A stretch of 64,000 nt of DNA, from positions 117,582,173 through 117,646,172 of the forward strand of contig NC_133156.1 in the NCBI RefSeq assembly GCF_040802235.1, read 5' to 3'. The translations under genes were made by a program, and so were the position numbers. The DNA comes from Manis javanica. Taxonomy: Eukaryota; Chordata; Mammalia; Pholidota; Manidae. Shown here piece by piece: positions 20,746 to 32,794 of this stretch. The notes under the pieces are model-generated. The model was not told the DNA's origin. It saw nothing but the letters and a program-made list of their open reading frames with translations, and ran no database searches. How positions within the stretch are numbered: position 1 is the first letter of the stretch; the number at the start of each line of letters is the position of its first letter.

Positions 20746-22504
20746 AAGCCCCATCTCCAAGGACGAGTACCAGCTGGGTGAGCAAGGGGGAGTGAAGACA
20801 GATGCGTGTTTGTGGGCATCAAAATGAGCAATAGCATGGAGGGTTTTGGAGCCAGTGAAGAGGCTGGATATTCACAGTAAAGAGTAAATCGAAATGGGTT
20901 AATAAGGTAGTTATTTCAGAGAATGGCTCTATTGCAGGAGCTTAGGTAATTGGAAAGTGTTCTGAGGAAGACAAAGCAATTAATTTGTTAACTTCAGGTA
21001 AGGACTTGCTGAGAGCCTGCTTGCTTAGCACATGAAGTGAGAGCAGGGACCCGGCAGAGGTAGGTGCTTCCTGCTCCTGAGCAAAGGACCCATCAGACAT
21101 GCACATGGAATAGTCGGAGGGTGACAGGGGGTGTGACACAGTGTGAGATGGCACAGTTCATCCCTGCTGGCCATAGGATTGTAGAGCAAGGGGTGACTGG
21201 TGCAGTTGGTCAGTTATGCAGATCCTGACATAGAGATAAAGCCTAGGATTTAGAATTTATAATTATAAATACATTGTCCCACTAAAGGCTGCTGTGTTGT
21301 AGTGAAATTAGGGGCCGGTGAGAAGGCGATCAGTATTGGTCCAAACCTTTTCAAGACTTCTTTATTTTCAGAGATATGACATTTCCAGGAAAAGCAAGCC
21401 CAGAATTTGTCATATGCTCTGCTTTTGGACAAATGAACTTCCTGTTGATTTTCATACTCCTTCTTCTTGGCAGAAAAATCGACCTGTAGCTTGTAGAATA
21501 AGAGAGAGCCAGTGAGGAAACTTCACTGAGGATCACTATGGTTAATGGTCCTGAGCTTTTGAGGGAATACATCCATTAGAAAGGATTGGAGGCCAAAAAC
21601 AGACTGGTGGGAATAAGAATAACCAAAGGCTAATGGGTCAAAAAGAAGGGACTATTGGCATGTAGAAGGGATAGGGTGAAGGGAGTGCAAGATCAAGCAG
21701 ATAGAAAGTGAAGGTTGGCACAGATTCAGCTTGATGCAAATTCTGCAGTTCTTGATGTATCTTTTCACTATTTCTTAGATTTGTCCCCATCTCTGCACAC
21801 TCACTGTCCCCATCTCTCCACACTCACTGTCCCCAAACGGGTGCAGCACTGTCCCAGCTGAGCTCTCTACTTCATGCCTTGCCAGCCTCGATCCTACCCC
21901 AATTCGTTTTCCGCTCTGCGGCCAATGAGCTTCCTAAAATATTCTTCCATTTACCCTGTGAATACTTGAGAAACCCCTCCTGTGAGCTAGGCACTCTATG
22001 GGCTGCTGGACCGTCAATGATCAGCTGTAGGATCTGCCTTCAGGGAGCAGAGGATATGTCCTTGCGGGCTGCTGTGAACAACAGCAGGGCTTTCAAGGCA
22101 AAGTGTGGGAAGGATGAGAGCACAAAGGGTCACAGTGTGCAGTTGGGAGGAGGGGGGAGCACGGGTCTAAAAGAAGGGTCCTCGAGAGAGTGATGTCTGC
22201 AAGCCACATTAGAAGCTTTAGTTACTAGATTAAATCAGTGGAAAGTCTGGCCAGGGAAAGGTTGTTGATAAGGGGAGATCCTGAGTTTTGTGGAGGCCAT
22301 TCTTGCATCAGAAAGGAGAAAAATGTGGAGGGTACTAATTGAGTTTTCTCCATCTCTGCTTCCAAAGGATCCCTTTGTCTTCAGGTCTAAGTCTCGTTCC
22401 TTAGCTTGGTTTTTAAAGGCTCTTTGTGAGCAGTCTCTGCCTCTGCCACCAGTTTCATGGGTGGCTGGGCCTTTTCTCACAGTTCCCTCTGGTTCCCATT
22501 CAAA
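20746..22504. other. Stretch with one small minisatellite
   Basis: No gene is recognised. At about 21783-21834 a 23-bp unit (GTCCCCATCTCTGCACACTCACT type) occurs twice in tandem, followed by a third partial start. The rest is unassigned. Confidence 0.45.
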
Positions 22505-22622
22505 AATCCCTGGGGACATGTTAAAAATTCATATTCCCAGGCCCCATCCACAGGGATTTTGTTGTTTTCATTTCAGGGTTTGACTTGAAAATTAACATTC
22601 CTAAACACTACCCCATGCTGAC
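22505..22622. mobile_element. MER20-like hAT fragment
   Basis: It contains CCTGGGGACATGTTAAAAAT, CATATTCCCAGGCCCCATCC and AACATTCCTAAACACTACCC, in the order seen in MER20-type nonautonomous transposons. The termini are not clear. Confidence 0.55.
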
Positions 22623-22632
22623 AGTCTAGATC

Positions 22633-22833
22633 CCTGCTGTCCAAATAGAACTAACGGGCTTTTTCCATGTCTGTGCTATCCAGTGCAGTGGCCTAGGCCA
22701 CATGCAACTATTAAGCACTTGAAATGTGGCTGTTGCAACAACTGAGAAACTAAATTTTAATTTTAATTTACTTAAATGAATTTAATTTAAATAGCCACCC
22801 GTGACTAGTGGATATCAAATCGGACAGTTCAGG
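22633..22833. mobile_element. MER3-like nonautonomous hAT element
   Basis: It is bounded by CTGTCCAA (left) and GGACAG (right) in inverted orientation. Inside are CACATGCAACTATTAAGCACTTGAAATG-like sequence and the AATTTTAATTTTAATTTA run typical of this family. The family name is from memory, but the overall structure is clear. Confidence 0.7.
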
Positions 22834-23354
22834 TCTAGGCTTTGGTGGGAACTACTTTTTATACGATGGCTGTACTTAATGCGCAGTTCCCTGCCTCAGG
22901 GTCAGGCACAGGCTGTCCCCTCCAGGGGTCTGCTCCCCACCCACACCCAGAACACCTCCTCCCTGCATCCCATCCAAGTCCCTCCCCTTAAATCCTCCAG
23001 GTCTGAATTAGATACCCCTTCTCCAATATCACAAACTTATGCCTCATTATACTCACCAACATTGTGAGAGCTGCCTGAATACAGCATTCTTGGCATAGGC
23101 TTGTTTTACAGATAAACGAAAAAATAAAAAGACAGAACGATAGGTTGTAGAATCCCTTACCTGAGTCAGGTATAGGGAGAAACTTCCAATTAAAAGATTA
23201 GGATTTTGTTTGTTTGTTTTGCTACTGTTTTGCTGTATGGAATTTTTCTGCTGAACTCCCAAGAATTAAACTGTTCATGATCTTTAGTTACAAATAAGGT
23301 CAATGTTATGTCTCCAGTCTCTTTATGGATTGATGAGCTCTGCGGCATTTGAGT
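22834..23354. other. Stretch without recognised feature
   Basis: C-rich then T-rich non-coding DNA. Nothing specific is seen. Confidence 0.4.
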
Positions 23355-23610
23355 GGCAGCATGGTTTGGGGAGAAAAATTTTGGAGCCAGACTGCCTGGA
23401 TTCAAATATTGGCTCTGTTACCTGCTAGCTGTGCGATCTCAGGGAAGATGTTCAGTTACTTAGTATTTCTTTTTCTTATTTTTGTCACCTACAAAATGGG
23501 TTAACCATAGTATCTACTTTTTCAGTGCTGTTAATAAATTTAATATGTGTAAAGGGTTTAGGGTAATATCTGGCACATATCAAGAAAAAGTATTTGTTAA
23601 ATAAATTAAA
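23355..23610 (+). mobile_element. MIR relic
   Basis: A nearly complete sense-strand MIR: GGAGCCAGACTGCCTGGATT, TGGCTCTGTTACCTGCTAGC, CTACAAAATGGGTTAA, TGGCACATA and a terminal TTTGTTAAAT. Confidence 0.88.
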
Positions 23611-24081
23611 AGCAAGCTTGGCTATTAGTTCCGTCAATCCATAGTCAGTGATCTTGCATCTTGGTCAAAAGGAGAATTAGGAGAAAAATGTAGGCAGTAC
23701 ATATACGTTATTAATATTCAGCAACCACCTATACCTTCTGGGCCCTACTCAAGATGAAGGGGTGGGGGAGCACCATGACCCCGAGACAGGCTCATGGTAA
23801 AGAGCACTGCTTTCTCCAGGAGTCACTGCATAGACTGGAGAGAGTGAGGATAGGTGAGAAGTTCTGGAAAGGTAAAAATGGGCAGTCAAGGTTTAAGTAA
23901 AATCTGGTGTGCTTTTGACGTGAACTGTAAGCTTGAAAAATGCCTCGTTTCAGTGCTCTTACCACCTTTCCATCCAAGACTGAAGTGAACCTTGGAAACA
24001 GAATTTGAGCTCCCATCTCTCATTTCTCAAAGAACTGCTCTCGGGCATTCCTAACACACTGCTGGGGATCCACTTGGCGCG
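23611..24081. other. Stretch without recognised feature
   Basis: Non-coding DNA with no family recognised. Confidence 0.4.
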
Positions 24082-24224
24082 AGCTCCTTTTGATTTGTAA
24101 GGTGATAAACTAAAATTCACTCATCCTATGAGATCCAGATTGGCTCCTTCTACAGTTACGTTGTAGCTTACTGGAATGTATCATATTTAGACTCACTATA
24201 TAGTCCATTCCATCATTTTGCAAA
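24082..24224 (+). repeat. Direct repeat of about 145 bp, copy 1
   Basis: AGCTCCTTTTGATTTGTAAGG, GATAAACTAAAATTCACT, GGCTCCTTCTACAG, ATGTATCATATTTAG and CATCATTTTGCAAA recur in the same order at 25414-25566. By eye the two copies are roughly 75-80% alike with one indel. The family is unknown. Confidence 0.8.
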
Positions 24225-24239
24225 TGAACAAAGTCACAA

Positions 24240-24340
24240 ATGAACATGGCTCTATTCCAATAAAACTTTATCTACAAATATAGGCAGCAGATAGGATTTG
24301 GCTCATGGGCCATTGTTTGCTGACAGTTGTCTTAGAATTG
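24240..24340. mobile_element. hAT-type transposon terminal fragment
   Basis: AATAAAACTTTATCTACAAATATAGGC, GGATTTGGCTCATGGGCC and TTTGCTGACA form the recognisable end of a common mammalian hAT-type element. The other end is missing. It directly follows the first copy of the direct repeat. Confidence 0.6.
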
Positions 24341-24641
24341 TGCCTGGTATGGATCAGGCATTCAACAAATACTCTTGACTGCATGAATGAAAAAAGGGGT
24401 CAGTTTAGAGGTCTGGCACAGTTCCCACCTAATGGCTTCTATTTTCTCTAAGTATTAACAGTGTAAGTTAGGATGTTGACAGTGGAATAGAGTTGGAGCT
24501 TTGAGATCATTAGCAAAGTTCTGAAATAACTGCTGGTTGGGGACAATGTCCAACTCCAAAATTCAATTCCTATCCTCTGCTATGAATAGTTTACTGGAAG
24601 GGAAATTAAAGAAACTAGCATCTCTTCAAAGTCGAATGTAG

Positions 24642-24848
24642 TATTTCTCAAAGTATACTCTTTGGAACACTTGAAACAAAATTACCTGTGTGCCCATTTA
24701 ATACCTGAGGTGTTTGTTAATAGATGTGGCTATCTATTAATTCTGAGGCTCACCCCAGAACTTTTGAATCAGAACCTCTGAATGCACTGTTATTTTTATC
24801 AAGTTCCTAAAGTGATTCTCATGCAAATAAACTTTGAGAACCACTGGC
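24642..24848. mobile_element. MER20-like hAT element with both ends
   Basis: The ends TAGTATTTCTCAAAGTAT and ACTTTGAGAACCACTG are inverted relative to each other. Internal sequence (CACCCCAGAACTTTTGAATCAGAACCTCTG) is typical. Its length of about 205 bp fits a MER20-type nonautonomous transposon. Confidence 0.78.
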
Positions 24849-24889
24849 TTAGTTGGTTTCAGCAACTCAAAGTATATTATTTTTATTCA

Positions 24890-25080
24890 TTTATATTTAT
24901 ATTCACAACAGCCTAATGGGGTAGATATTATTAACCCCATTTTACAGATGGGGTTATAATGGAGTTTAACGGGGCAAAGAGAATTGCCCATAGTCACCTA
25001 GATAAGAAATGAAAGTATGAGGTTTCACATCCACACTTGTCTGCATTAAGCCCCCACTTCCCCACTATGCTGTTCTGCTC
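24890..25080 (-). mobile_element. MIR relic
   Basis: Reverse-strand MIR: CACAACAGCCTAATGGGGTAG, CCCATTTTACAGATGGGG and a TAGTCACCTAGATAAGAAATG section. Confidence 0.82.
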
Positions 25081-25413
25081 AGGTAACAATGGCAGAACAA
25101 AATTATAGGTTAAATTCTTCCAGGACATTATCTAAGTGGCTCCATCTATGAAAAAATCTAAAATACTACTAAGGTTCAATGTGAAAATGAAATATCTGAA
25201 GATGAAATATGTTGGACTGCGACTTAAAGAATACTCTGTAAGTTAAGGAGAAGTAGTCATGTGATGCTCCTGTAGTTTCTAGGATCCATGGTAGATTCGG
25301 GACAAGGAGGAGCTTCTCTGAAATGTGTCATATTGTTGTTTTCAGCAGCCTACCACAAAATAGATATGCTAAAGATATTTTTTTGAGGTTCTTGCTGGCA
25401 TCAACTTTATGCA
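25081..25413. other. Stretch without recognised feature
   Basis: Non-coding DNA between a MIR and the second direct-repeat copy. Nothing is recognised. Confidence 0.4.
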
Positions 25414-25566
25414 AGCTCCTTTTGATTTGTAAGGCAATAAACTAAAAGTCACTTATAAATGAGCTATGAATGACCTTCACATAGGCTCCTTCTATAGCCA
25501 TGTTGTATCTTATTGGAAGGTATCATATTTAGTCTCATGTTATAGGTGATTTCATCATTTCACAAA
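25414..25566 (+). repeat. Direct repeat of about 150 bp, copy 2
   Basis: Matches 24082-24224 in order and orientation, about 1.33 kb downstream. Similarity stops sharply at both ends. Confidence 0.8.
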
Positions 25567-27559
25567 ATCGTACATGTTTTATAGACCGTGTCTCAGTTCA
25601 ACTGAGGTTCACTTAATTGCCAGTTGTCTCCAACTCTGTTCTACCAGCACGCTGACCTGGGACTTCTGTGCTAATATCCTGATGCAGGCCAGTCCTTGAC
25701 CAGTATGCCAGCTGGAAGCAGCACAAGCCTAACTGCTCAGTCCTCCAACCAGTGGGGAGCCCTAAGTCACAGCTTGGTGAGGTCTGTGAGCTGTGTCTAA
25801 AGGTAGAGGAAACCACTCTGTATGTTTCCTAGAAATGAGGCATATTTGGATTCTCACACAGGCTGTGAAAGTTTGTTGCCTGGGTAATTTTATTCTAAGA
25901 TTTAAAAGTCTTCTGTTTTAGTTCAGTACCTGGAAATACAAGCCAACTTCGGGAATTCAAGTACAGGAGTATGCTCTGGAGTAATAGGAATATAGATCTA
26001 TTAACTGTAAGAAAATGTGCCTGTTCTGAACTTATTAAAAGGATATTCAAATCCAAAGCATGAAATTTATCATCAAAGTTTAAGAAATTTTAAGAATAAT
26101 TCTATTTGCAAATTTGGGTTCATAGGATAGTCTTTCAAAGGTCACCCTTCTCTGATGTGACTCTACTCTTCTGAAATGTTTCATATATGCTGACTTGTAC
26201 TTTAATTACATTCCTTTGTGTATTGTTGGGTGAAAAGCACAATCAGCACTTTATAAACTGAATTTTTCACCACAAAATTGAAAATAGTAGCTAGGCTTTT
26301 ACTTGGTGCCCTCCCCTGCCCCCATGAACATGCTGGCAGTTGCTGTGTGCCCATTTAATGCCAGTCTAGGTAAAGCATAGATGGTAAAAACTCATCTATT
26401 GTATTAAAAAAACACCCATTAAATATGTTCCCCAATTATTATCCAAATAGTATATTGTGCATTATCTAAGCCAAGGCTCAGCTCCTTTTTGCATGGAAAA
26501 TTGAGAAAGGGCTAGGCAGCCAGAATTATAGTGTTTACAAAGGACAATTTTATGAGCCAGAAACTGCCCTAAATTCCTGCCAATGGCAGGAAAGAAAGTC
26601 TTCCTCCAAAGCCCAGCCGTAAGGTTCCAGCTGCCGAGTGATACTGCAGAACCCAGGCACAGATGATCCCATGGTCTGCCCTGATTCCCCCGCCCAACGG
26701 GGAGTCTAGTACCTAGGTTACAACAGGAGGAAGCATGTGAACTCCAGTACTGAGGGTCAATACCCTGCTGTTAAATGCCCTGGAAAGGAAGGAAGAAATT
26801 TCACAGTAACTTTCTTAAAGGAACATCCAAAAAAGCTGCCAGAGAAGTGGCAGAGAAGTAAGAAATGGCCCTTTCTTACAGGGAAGAGAAAACTCTTGGC
26901 TGAAAACAAGTCCTGAGGCTCCTCTTGAACTCTTATCCTCAAGAATAAGAGGTCCTGTTTTATGCACATGCACCTCTGGATCGCTCCATGTGTAAGAACA
27001 CAGGGCTCATGCTGGGTAGAGGCAGTGGGAGGGAGAATAGGTCTTTGCACTTGATGAGAAACAAAATGAGCCAGATCCTAACAGGCACCTGGGAACAACA
27101 GACCCCAATCAAGCAGAGGAAGGAATATAGATGATTCTTAGCAGTGGGAAGTCAAGCACCACATCAATGATGTTTTATAAGAAGTATTACAATTCAACGT
27201 GACTGAGTACCATGCTGTCCAACTGGGATTTGGGCGAGGACTCCAGATTCTAGGATAATTTGCTGGGGAAAGATAACCTCAGTACTAGAGTTACCAAGGT
27301 AGAGATCAGACACATGGAAATAACACAATAATGTTTCAAGGGCAGGAAGAATGTTTGAGTTATTTTTGGGTCCCATTTTCTAGCTCAGTGCCTGGTGTGC
27401 AGGGAGAGTGTTTGAAGCTACTGATCTCTCTCTACTTTGAATACTAACTCCCTTTGGTTTCTGGTGCCATCACCCTTTTCTGTTTTGCCTTAGTTCCCTT
27501 GGCCAGGCCTTTTTTAACCATGGCGTTAAGGGACTTCTGCTTGCCACATACGGGACACC
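25567..27559. other. Stretch without recognised feature
   Basis: About 2 kb of non-coding DNA. Short minus-strand open frames (25613-25816, 26757-27050, 27194-27376) show no domain or splice context. Confidence 0.4.
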
Positions 27560-28440
27560 CCTGTGTGGCTACTCATTGGTATCTGGAATTCAGTGCATCC
27601 AAAATACACTCACTCTTGTCTCCAAACCCACGTTTTCCTGCTACAGTGAATGGCACTAACATCTTCCCAAAAACTTAAATCACAAGCTGGGGCAGCCTTT
27701 CCTTTCTCCCTCATTGTCTACATCCAGTCACCAAATCTGATTTATTTGTCCTTCTGAATAACTTTTGGAACAACTACCACCCACTTTTTTCCTATCCTGA
27801 CTGCCAATGATTGTTCACCTATAGTACTGCACAATCTGCTCAATATTCTCCTTGCCTCCAGCTTTGCTACCATCCATGCATTCTCACTATTACAGCCAGG
27901 CATGTTTTTTGAAAGCACAAATCTAATCATGTCTTTTCTTGCTTAAATCCTGAAGCTTTCTATTATTCTTGAGTTCCCACATGAAAATTTCTTAAAATGA
28001 TTATAAGGCTCTTCTTGACTTGACTCTTGATTACTTCTCTAGACTCCTCTTTCAACTAGTTCCCCCTTTATTTATCCTCCACCTTTTTCCAACTTTATTT
28101 TAGAAGCAGACTTACACCATGCTGTCTATAAAAGCTCTAGGCCTTTGCTCATTGCTCTCTCTGCCTTGAATATCCTTCCCCTCTTTTCTTTGGCTTTCTC
28201 CTGTTCTTCTTGTAGGTCACCCTTTATATATTATCTCTTCAGGAACACGTTTTATGTTCCAAACACCCCAACATAGAACTAGTCAAAGGGTGTAGTGATT
28301 GATTTTTATTCTTATCTATCAAATGTAATCTGTGTAAGGGCAAAAAAGATCCATCTGCCTTGCTTATCATTGTATTCCTAGGAACTATCACTGTTCTTGG
28401 CACATTAATCTCTCTCCATAAATAGTGAATAAATAAGGAC
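27560..28440 (+). mobile_element. L2 relic, long 3' part
   Basis: The sense-strand L2 order is visible: AAGCACAAATCTAATCATGTC, a TCCTGAAGCTTTCTATTATT section, AGGCCTTTGCTCATTGCTC, TGCCTTGAATATCCTTCCCC, GTAGGTCACCCTTTATATAT and a TCTTGGCACATTAATC...TGAATAAATAA end. It is heavily diverged. Confidence 0.78.
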
Positions 28441-29255
28441 TTATTGAACTCACCTGAAGAAATTTGTGGCAACAGGTTTCACAAGTAGAGTGTGAACATA
28501 AAAACTAGGCAAGACCCCAGAGTTGTGGCCATTGTGAGTGTGTGGCCCTTCTACGAGTCCTAGAGGAACAGCACTGTGGTAGATGAACAATTCTGGGACA
28601 CTCTTCCCATGGAAAGGTGAAGGCCTATTTCCTCTCCCTTTGAATGATAGAAGCAAAGCTTGGCAGTCTGGACCCAGCATTTGAGAGGGCTGGCAGCTTT
28701 TACTTTATTCTCATGAAATTCTGTGATGCCGCCTAAGAAGTCTAACTACTCTGCCAGAAGCCCATGTGGAGAGGTCCTGAAACCACCTGGAGGGGGAGAG
28801 AGGCCCATCTGAGAGCCTTGCAGCTCTTCTTGCTGAGGTTTCAGGCATGTGAGTGAAGCCCTTGGAATTTTCTAGGAATTAAGGCAAGAGGCTACCAGAC
28901 ACAAGTGATCCCAGTAGATGCCAAGTGAGCAGAAGAATTTCCTTGGCAGAACCTTAGCCAAAAATTCTTGCCCCCTCAAATCAAGAGATACAGTGAATAG
29001 TTGAGGGGTGGTTTGTTATACAGCAGAAGATAACCAGAACATCTTTTTCACTGGTTGTAGAGATGCAAGGGAGGGAAGGGGTTTTCTTGATTCACGTTCT
29101 CCCTATAGTAGCTGTGGCTTTACGCTTGAAGCTGGGGTGGGGAGATGTATTTTTGGAGTTCTGAGTCTCAGAGTCCATTTTCCCATAGTAACAATTTTCT
29201 TTATAGCCAGGTTTCCAGATCAGCCCTCAAAAATCTACAAAGCTTATTTCCATTT
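28441..29255. other. Stretch without recognised feature
   Basis: Non-coding DNA. Nothing specific is seen. Confidence 0.4.
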
Positions 29256-29405
29256 ATTTTATTAAGGTATTATTGATATACACTCTTACGAAGGTTTCAC
29301 ATGAAAAAACAATGTGGTTACTACATTTGCCCATATTATCATGTACCCCCCAGACCCCATTGCAGTCACTACCCATCAGTATAGTATAAGCTTATATCCA
29401 TCTTG
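29256..29405 (-). mobile_element. Short 5'-truncated L1, 3' end only
   Basis: ATTTTATTAAGGTATTATTGATATACACTC followed by GAAGGTTTCACATGAAAAAACAATGTGG is the reverse complement of the L1 3' end seen at 57.8 kb, so both belong to related subfamilies. Only about 150 bp were copied. Confidence 0.88.
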
Positions 29406-30125
29406 AAGAATTACTTTTTCCATTCACACAAACAAATATTTGGAACCTGACCTATTTGGAAACTTGAAATTGATTGAGTAGAGAGATAACTATTAAGAAG
29501 TAGCAAGACATTCATGGATATGGCTTAAAATCAAGCTTGCAAAAAGGTGTGGTCATTTGAAGATGTAGTTGCAGCAAGGAGAATGGTGGGGGCTACAGAT
29601 GCCTGTCCTTGGAACTTGTTCCCATCTGTCTCAGGTTCTGGGGCTAATGAAACCTGTAGGTGGAGGGAATATAATGGCTAACAGAAGATGTGTCAGTTGG
29701 TCTTTTGCTTGGGCCTGCTAGGATTCTGGTGTTCCAACGCCTAATTACTCATGGCTCATTTTCCAATACCAAGTCATTACCTGGTAGTTCAGTTCTTTAA
29801 CCAGATCTTTTTTTGACTCAAATGCCAGGATCCCAAAGACCAAATCTGTGACACCTGCTGCTGCACATCTTACCCATCTTGAGCCTCTGCGGTTCCTATG
29901 ATATAAGGAGCTTTGGAAATTGCTTGACCTGCCTCTGATTACAACAACATTCTGAATTTTGGACTCCATTTGGACTTTCCTTCTCTCACCCTTGTGGTTT
30001 TTCTCCCCCTCTTCAGTTATTACCACCACCTCTGCAGCACCTCAAGAGGGTAAATCTCCGGTTGATCCCACTTGATGGTATGCTTAATGCTTATGCCCAG
30101 CTGTGTTCCCAGAATCCTACCCTTT
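29406..30125. other. Stretch without recognised feature
   Basis: Non-coding DNA. Nothing specific is seen. Confidence 0.4.
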
Positions 30126-30330
30126 TTATATTAGTCAGGATTTTTCAGTTGTAAGAGAGTCACATCAAGCTAAGTCTCATTTAATCTAAAAGAAGGAATT
30201 TATCATTTTTTTGATCCAATAAAAGGACTGAGACCATCCTTTAAGCAATTGGATCATGGGAATGAGCCACAGGATTATCTCCTGATCTCTGGCATCTGCT
30301 TCCCTCACTCTTTTTTGCGATAAATGTGTC
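30126..30330 (-). mobile_element. Possible old LTR fragment
   Basis: TATTAGTCAGGATTTTTCAGTTGTAAGAG, AAGAAGGAATTTATCA and CCTGATCTCTGGCATCTGCTTCC resemble the end of an old mammalian LTR or similar repeat in reverse orientation. The family is not resolved and the other boundary is unclear. Confidence 0.4.
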
Positions 30331-31449
30331 AGTAAACAAAGCTACAGAATTCAAGGCTTATATCCTTTTAGTGGGAAACCAGAGAAGGAAGAAGAGTTTC
30401 CTCTGATATGCCCAAACTGGAGCAATCATTGTGGGTAAAGCCTCGTGGCTGCCTCAGCTTGAGCTGTCTGCTCAGTCCTGTGACCTGAGAGGGGCCTGGT
30501 ACCAAGCAGCCACTAGGCCTGAGCAAGGCCTCAGAGGCAAGGTGTGAGCCGAGACACCCCAATTTGTTTTTGCAACTCTTGCCTGATTCTATGTGCCAAT
30601 TGGGATTGTCTGTCTGGTAGTGTGAGGAAGTACAGGTGAGACAGACTGTGGAGTGGTGAGGGATGAACATGGGAGATCAGGAATAGAGAGAGGCTGGAGT
30701 GTGTCCATCTGAACACACACCTGAGCTCACAGCAGATGTAGCAAAGGGGAAGAGCAAAGTGGATTCTCCTCAGAAAGGCCCAGATCTTCACCATGTGCCA
30801 TTTATAGAGATTTATTGGGAAGGAAACCTCAAAAATAAGCATTTGAGAACTAGATAAACTTGAGATTAAGCTGTTTATTGCTGGCATTAGTTCCTGCAGG
30901 TAATTCTATTTTACTTGAATTATGTTTATTTACTTATACTGTACCTGCAGAATAATAGCTGGACTTCATTTGAACTGTTTGCAGACTTAAGAAAGGTATG
31001 TTTTCTTTTAAAATAACTATGAAATGATGAAGGAAGGCAGATTTTTAAAAAATCTCTCTTTACAAGAAAAGAGATCAAAGATTTTGAATGGATAGCCTAA
31101 TTGCCTTCTCTTAAATATCTTTTTAACCAAGAAAAGAAAATGAACATGTTTAAATCAATTAGGAGTTGCGAAATTGGAAAAATGCCTTTAAAAAAACAAA
31201 ATATATATATAGCATTTTGTAATAAACTGGAATGCATCTATCTACTTTGTTGGATAATTTGCATAATATGTTAATTGATTATCTAGAAAATCCTTGCTGC
31301 TTTATTGATTAAAGCTTAAGAGTCTATAGATCTTCACTGGTAAAACAATTGATTTTGGAAATCACCTATTAAATACTGGAATAGTGCTATGTGTGCACTT
31401 ATTAAGACAAATACTTACTTTGCACCATATTAAGATAAATCTTACTTTG
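30331..31449. other. Stretch without recognised feature
   Basis: Non-coding AT-rich DNA with a small ATATAT patch near 31200. The minus-strand open frames at 30368-30887 have no recognisable domain. Confidence 0.4.
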
Positions 31450-31690
31450 CTAACAAATTATTCTAACTGAAGTGCCTTTTCTTTTTCCTATTTTAACATT
31501 GATTCTAAATTGGGTAAGCAAAAGTTTGGGATTTCTGATGAGAGGATTTTCTTTTTGTGGAAGTGTCTTTGTCTTCACAGAAGGCAAGGGCTCTATAGTT
31601 GGATGTTTTTCATAAAACTTGGCTTCATGTTTATCGAGTGGTCCTACACTCATGACAAATTGACTTTCCGGAGAAGTTTGGATTTCAAAT
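31450..31690 (-). other. Unexplained minus-strand open frame
   Basis: The frame is open for about 80 codons (first ATG at 31653, 67 residues) with a protein-like composition (MSVGPLDKHEAKFYEKHP at the start, later rich in K, P, T and R) and several CpGs. On plus, the same segment is also open and is bounded by a GTCTTCACAG acceptor-like site (31571-31580) and CCAG/GTTAGA (31711-31720). No family is recognised. Overlapping open frames on both strands suggest chance, or a decayed coding fragment. Confidence 0.15.
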
Positions 31691-31719
31691 ATCTAAGCGA
31701 GTGCAACCATCCAGGTTAG

Positions 31720-32351
31720 ACCATGTGTCCAGGCTTAGTGTGAAGAAAACATAGAAATTACACTCAGATAATGAGAGTGGTGTAGATTTTACCAATTTTC
31801 ACTTGGAAAGCTTAGTTCAAGTTGGCTGAAATGGGAAAACTGTCACACAGTGAAAAGTGACTTAAAGAACACCAGGAGCATGTTTCAAGTGGACGCAACA
31901 GTTAGTACCTGAGCCACATCTAGAATTTAGTTTATTAAAATGCAGAATGGACCAGAATGGAAAATGGAGAAATGGAGTAAAAACATTGTAAACAACAATT
32001 CTCAATGGGTAAGAAACTTACAGATCAGTTATTCTGAAGGAGGCACAGTTTGAAAAGTAATTTAAATTATCTGTGAGTGTGCTGGGTTATAGGGACAACT
32101 CAAAAATAGCCTCACAGAAGAGTAAAGACAATAAGAAGGTCAAGTATCTGAGCTGCATACTTCATAAGAGGAGGCAGCCTCTTTTTAGACTGTCAGGGGA
32201 TGACAACTGGGCGAGGCTTAATTGCTGTGGTGCAGAGCCATCTCACCAGATAGCCAGGTAGGAAACTGAGAAGTAATGTCTGAGAGGACTCAGAGGGGCA
32301 TGTGCCCTTCTTTAGCCTGCCTTCTTCCCTTGAGCTGACCTTGTAAAGGAG
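31720..32351. other. Stretch without recognised feature
   Basis: Non-coding DNA. Nothing specific is seen. Confidence 0.4.
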
Positions 32352-32794
32352 TGTAATGGGTTAAATAGTACCCCTTACCCCCAAATTCATATCCAACCAG
32401 AACCCTAGAATGTGACCTTCTTTAGAAATACGGTCTTTACAGATATAATTAATTAAGGATTTCAACATGAAATCATCACAGATTTAAGGTGAGCCTTAAA
32501 TCCAATGACTGGTGCGCTTATCAGAAGGGGAGAGGACACAGACAGAGGGAAGAAGGCCCCATGAAGACAGGACAGAGACTGGAGTTGTGCTGCCATATAC
32601 CAAGGAATTCTAGGAGCACCAGAAGCTGGAAAAGTCAAGGAAAGACCTTAAGAACCTTCCTCTAGGGAGCAAGTGTGGTCCTGGCCACACTTCTGATTTC
32701 AGACTTTGGTCTCCAGATCTGGGAGAGAATAAATTCGTGTTGTAAACCACCAAGTTTATAGTAATTTGTTACAGCAGTTGTAGGAAACTGATAC
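32352..32794 (+). mobile_element. MLT1-type MaLR solo LTR
   Basis: A sense-strand LTR beginning TGTAATGGGTTAAATAGTACCCC and ending GGAAACTGATACA. Between are CTAGAATGTGACCTTC, GGTCTTTACAGATATAATTAATTAAG, GAGGACACAGACAGAGGGAAGA, a GACTTTGGTCTCCAG section and AGAATAAATTC. The length of 443 bp fits a complete solo LTR. The immediate flanks do not show a matching 5-bp duplication. Confidence 0.87.
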
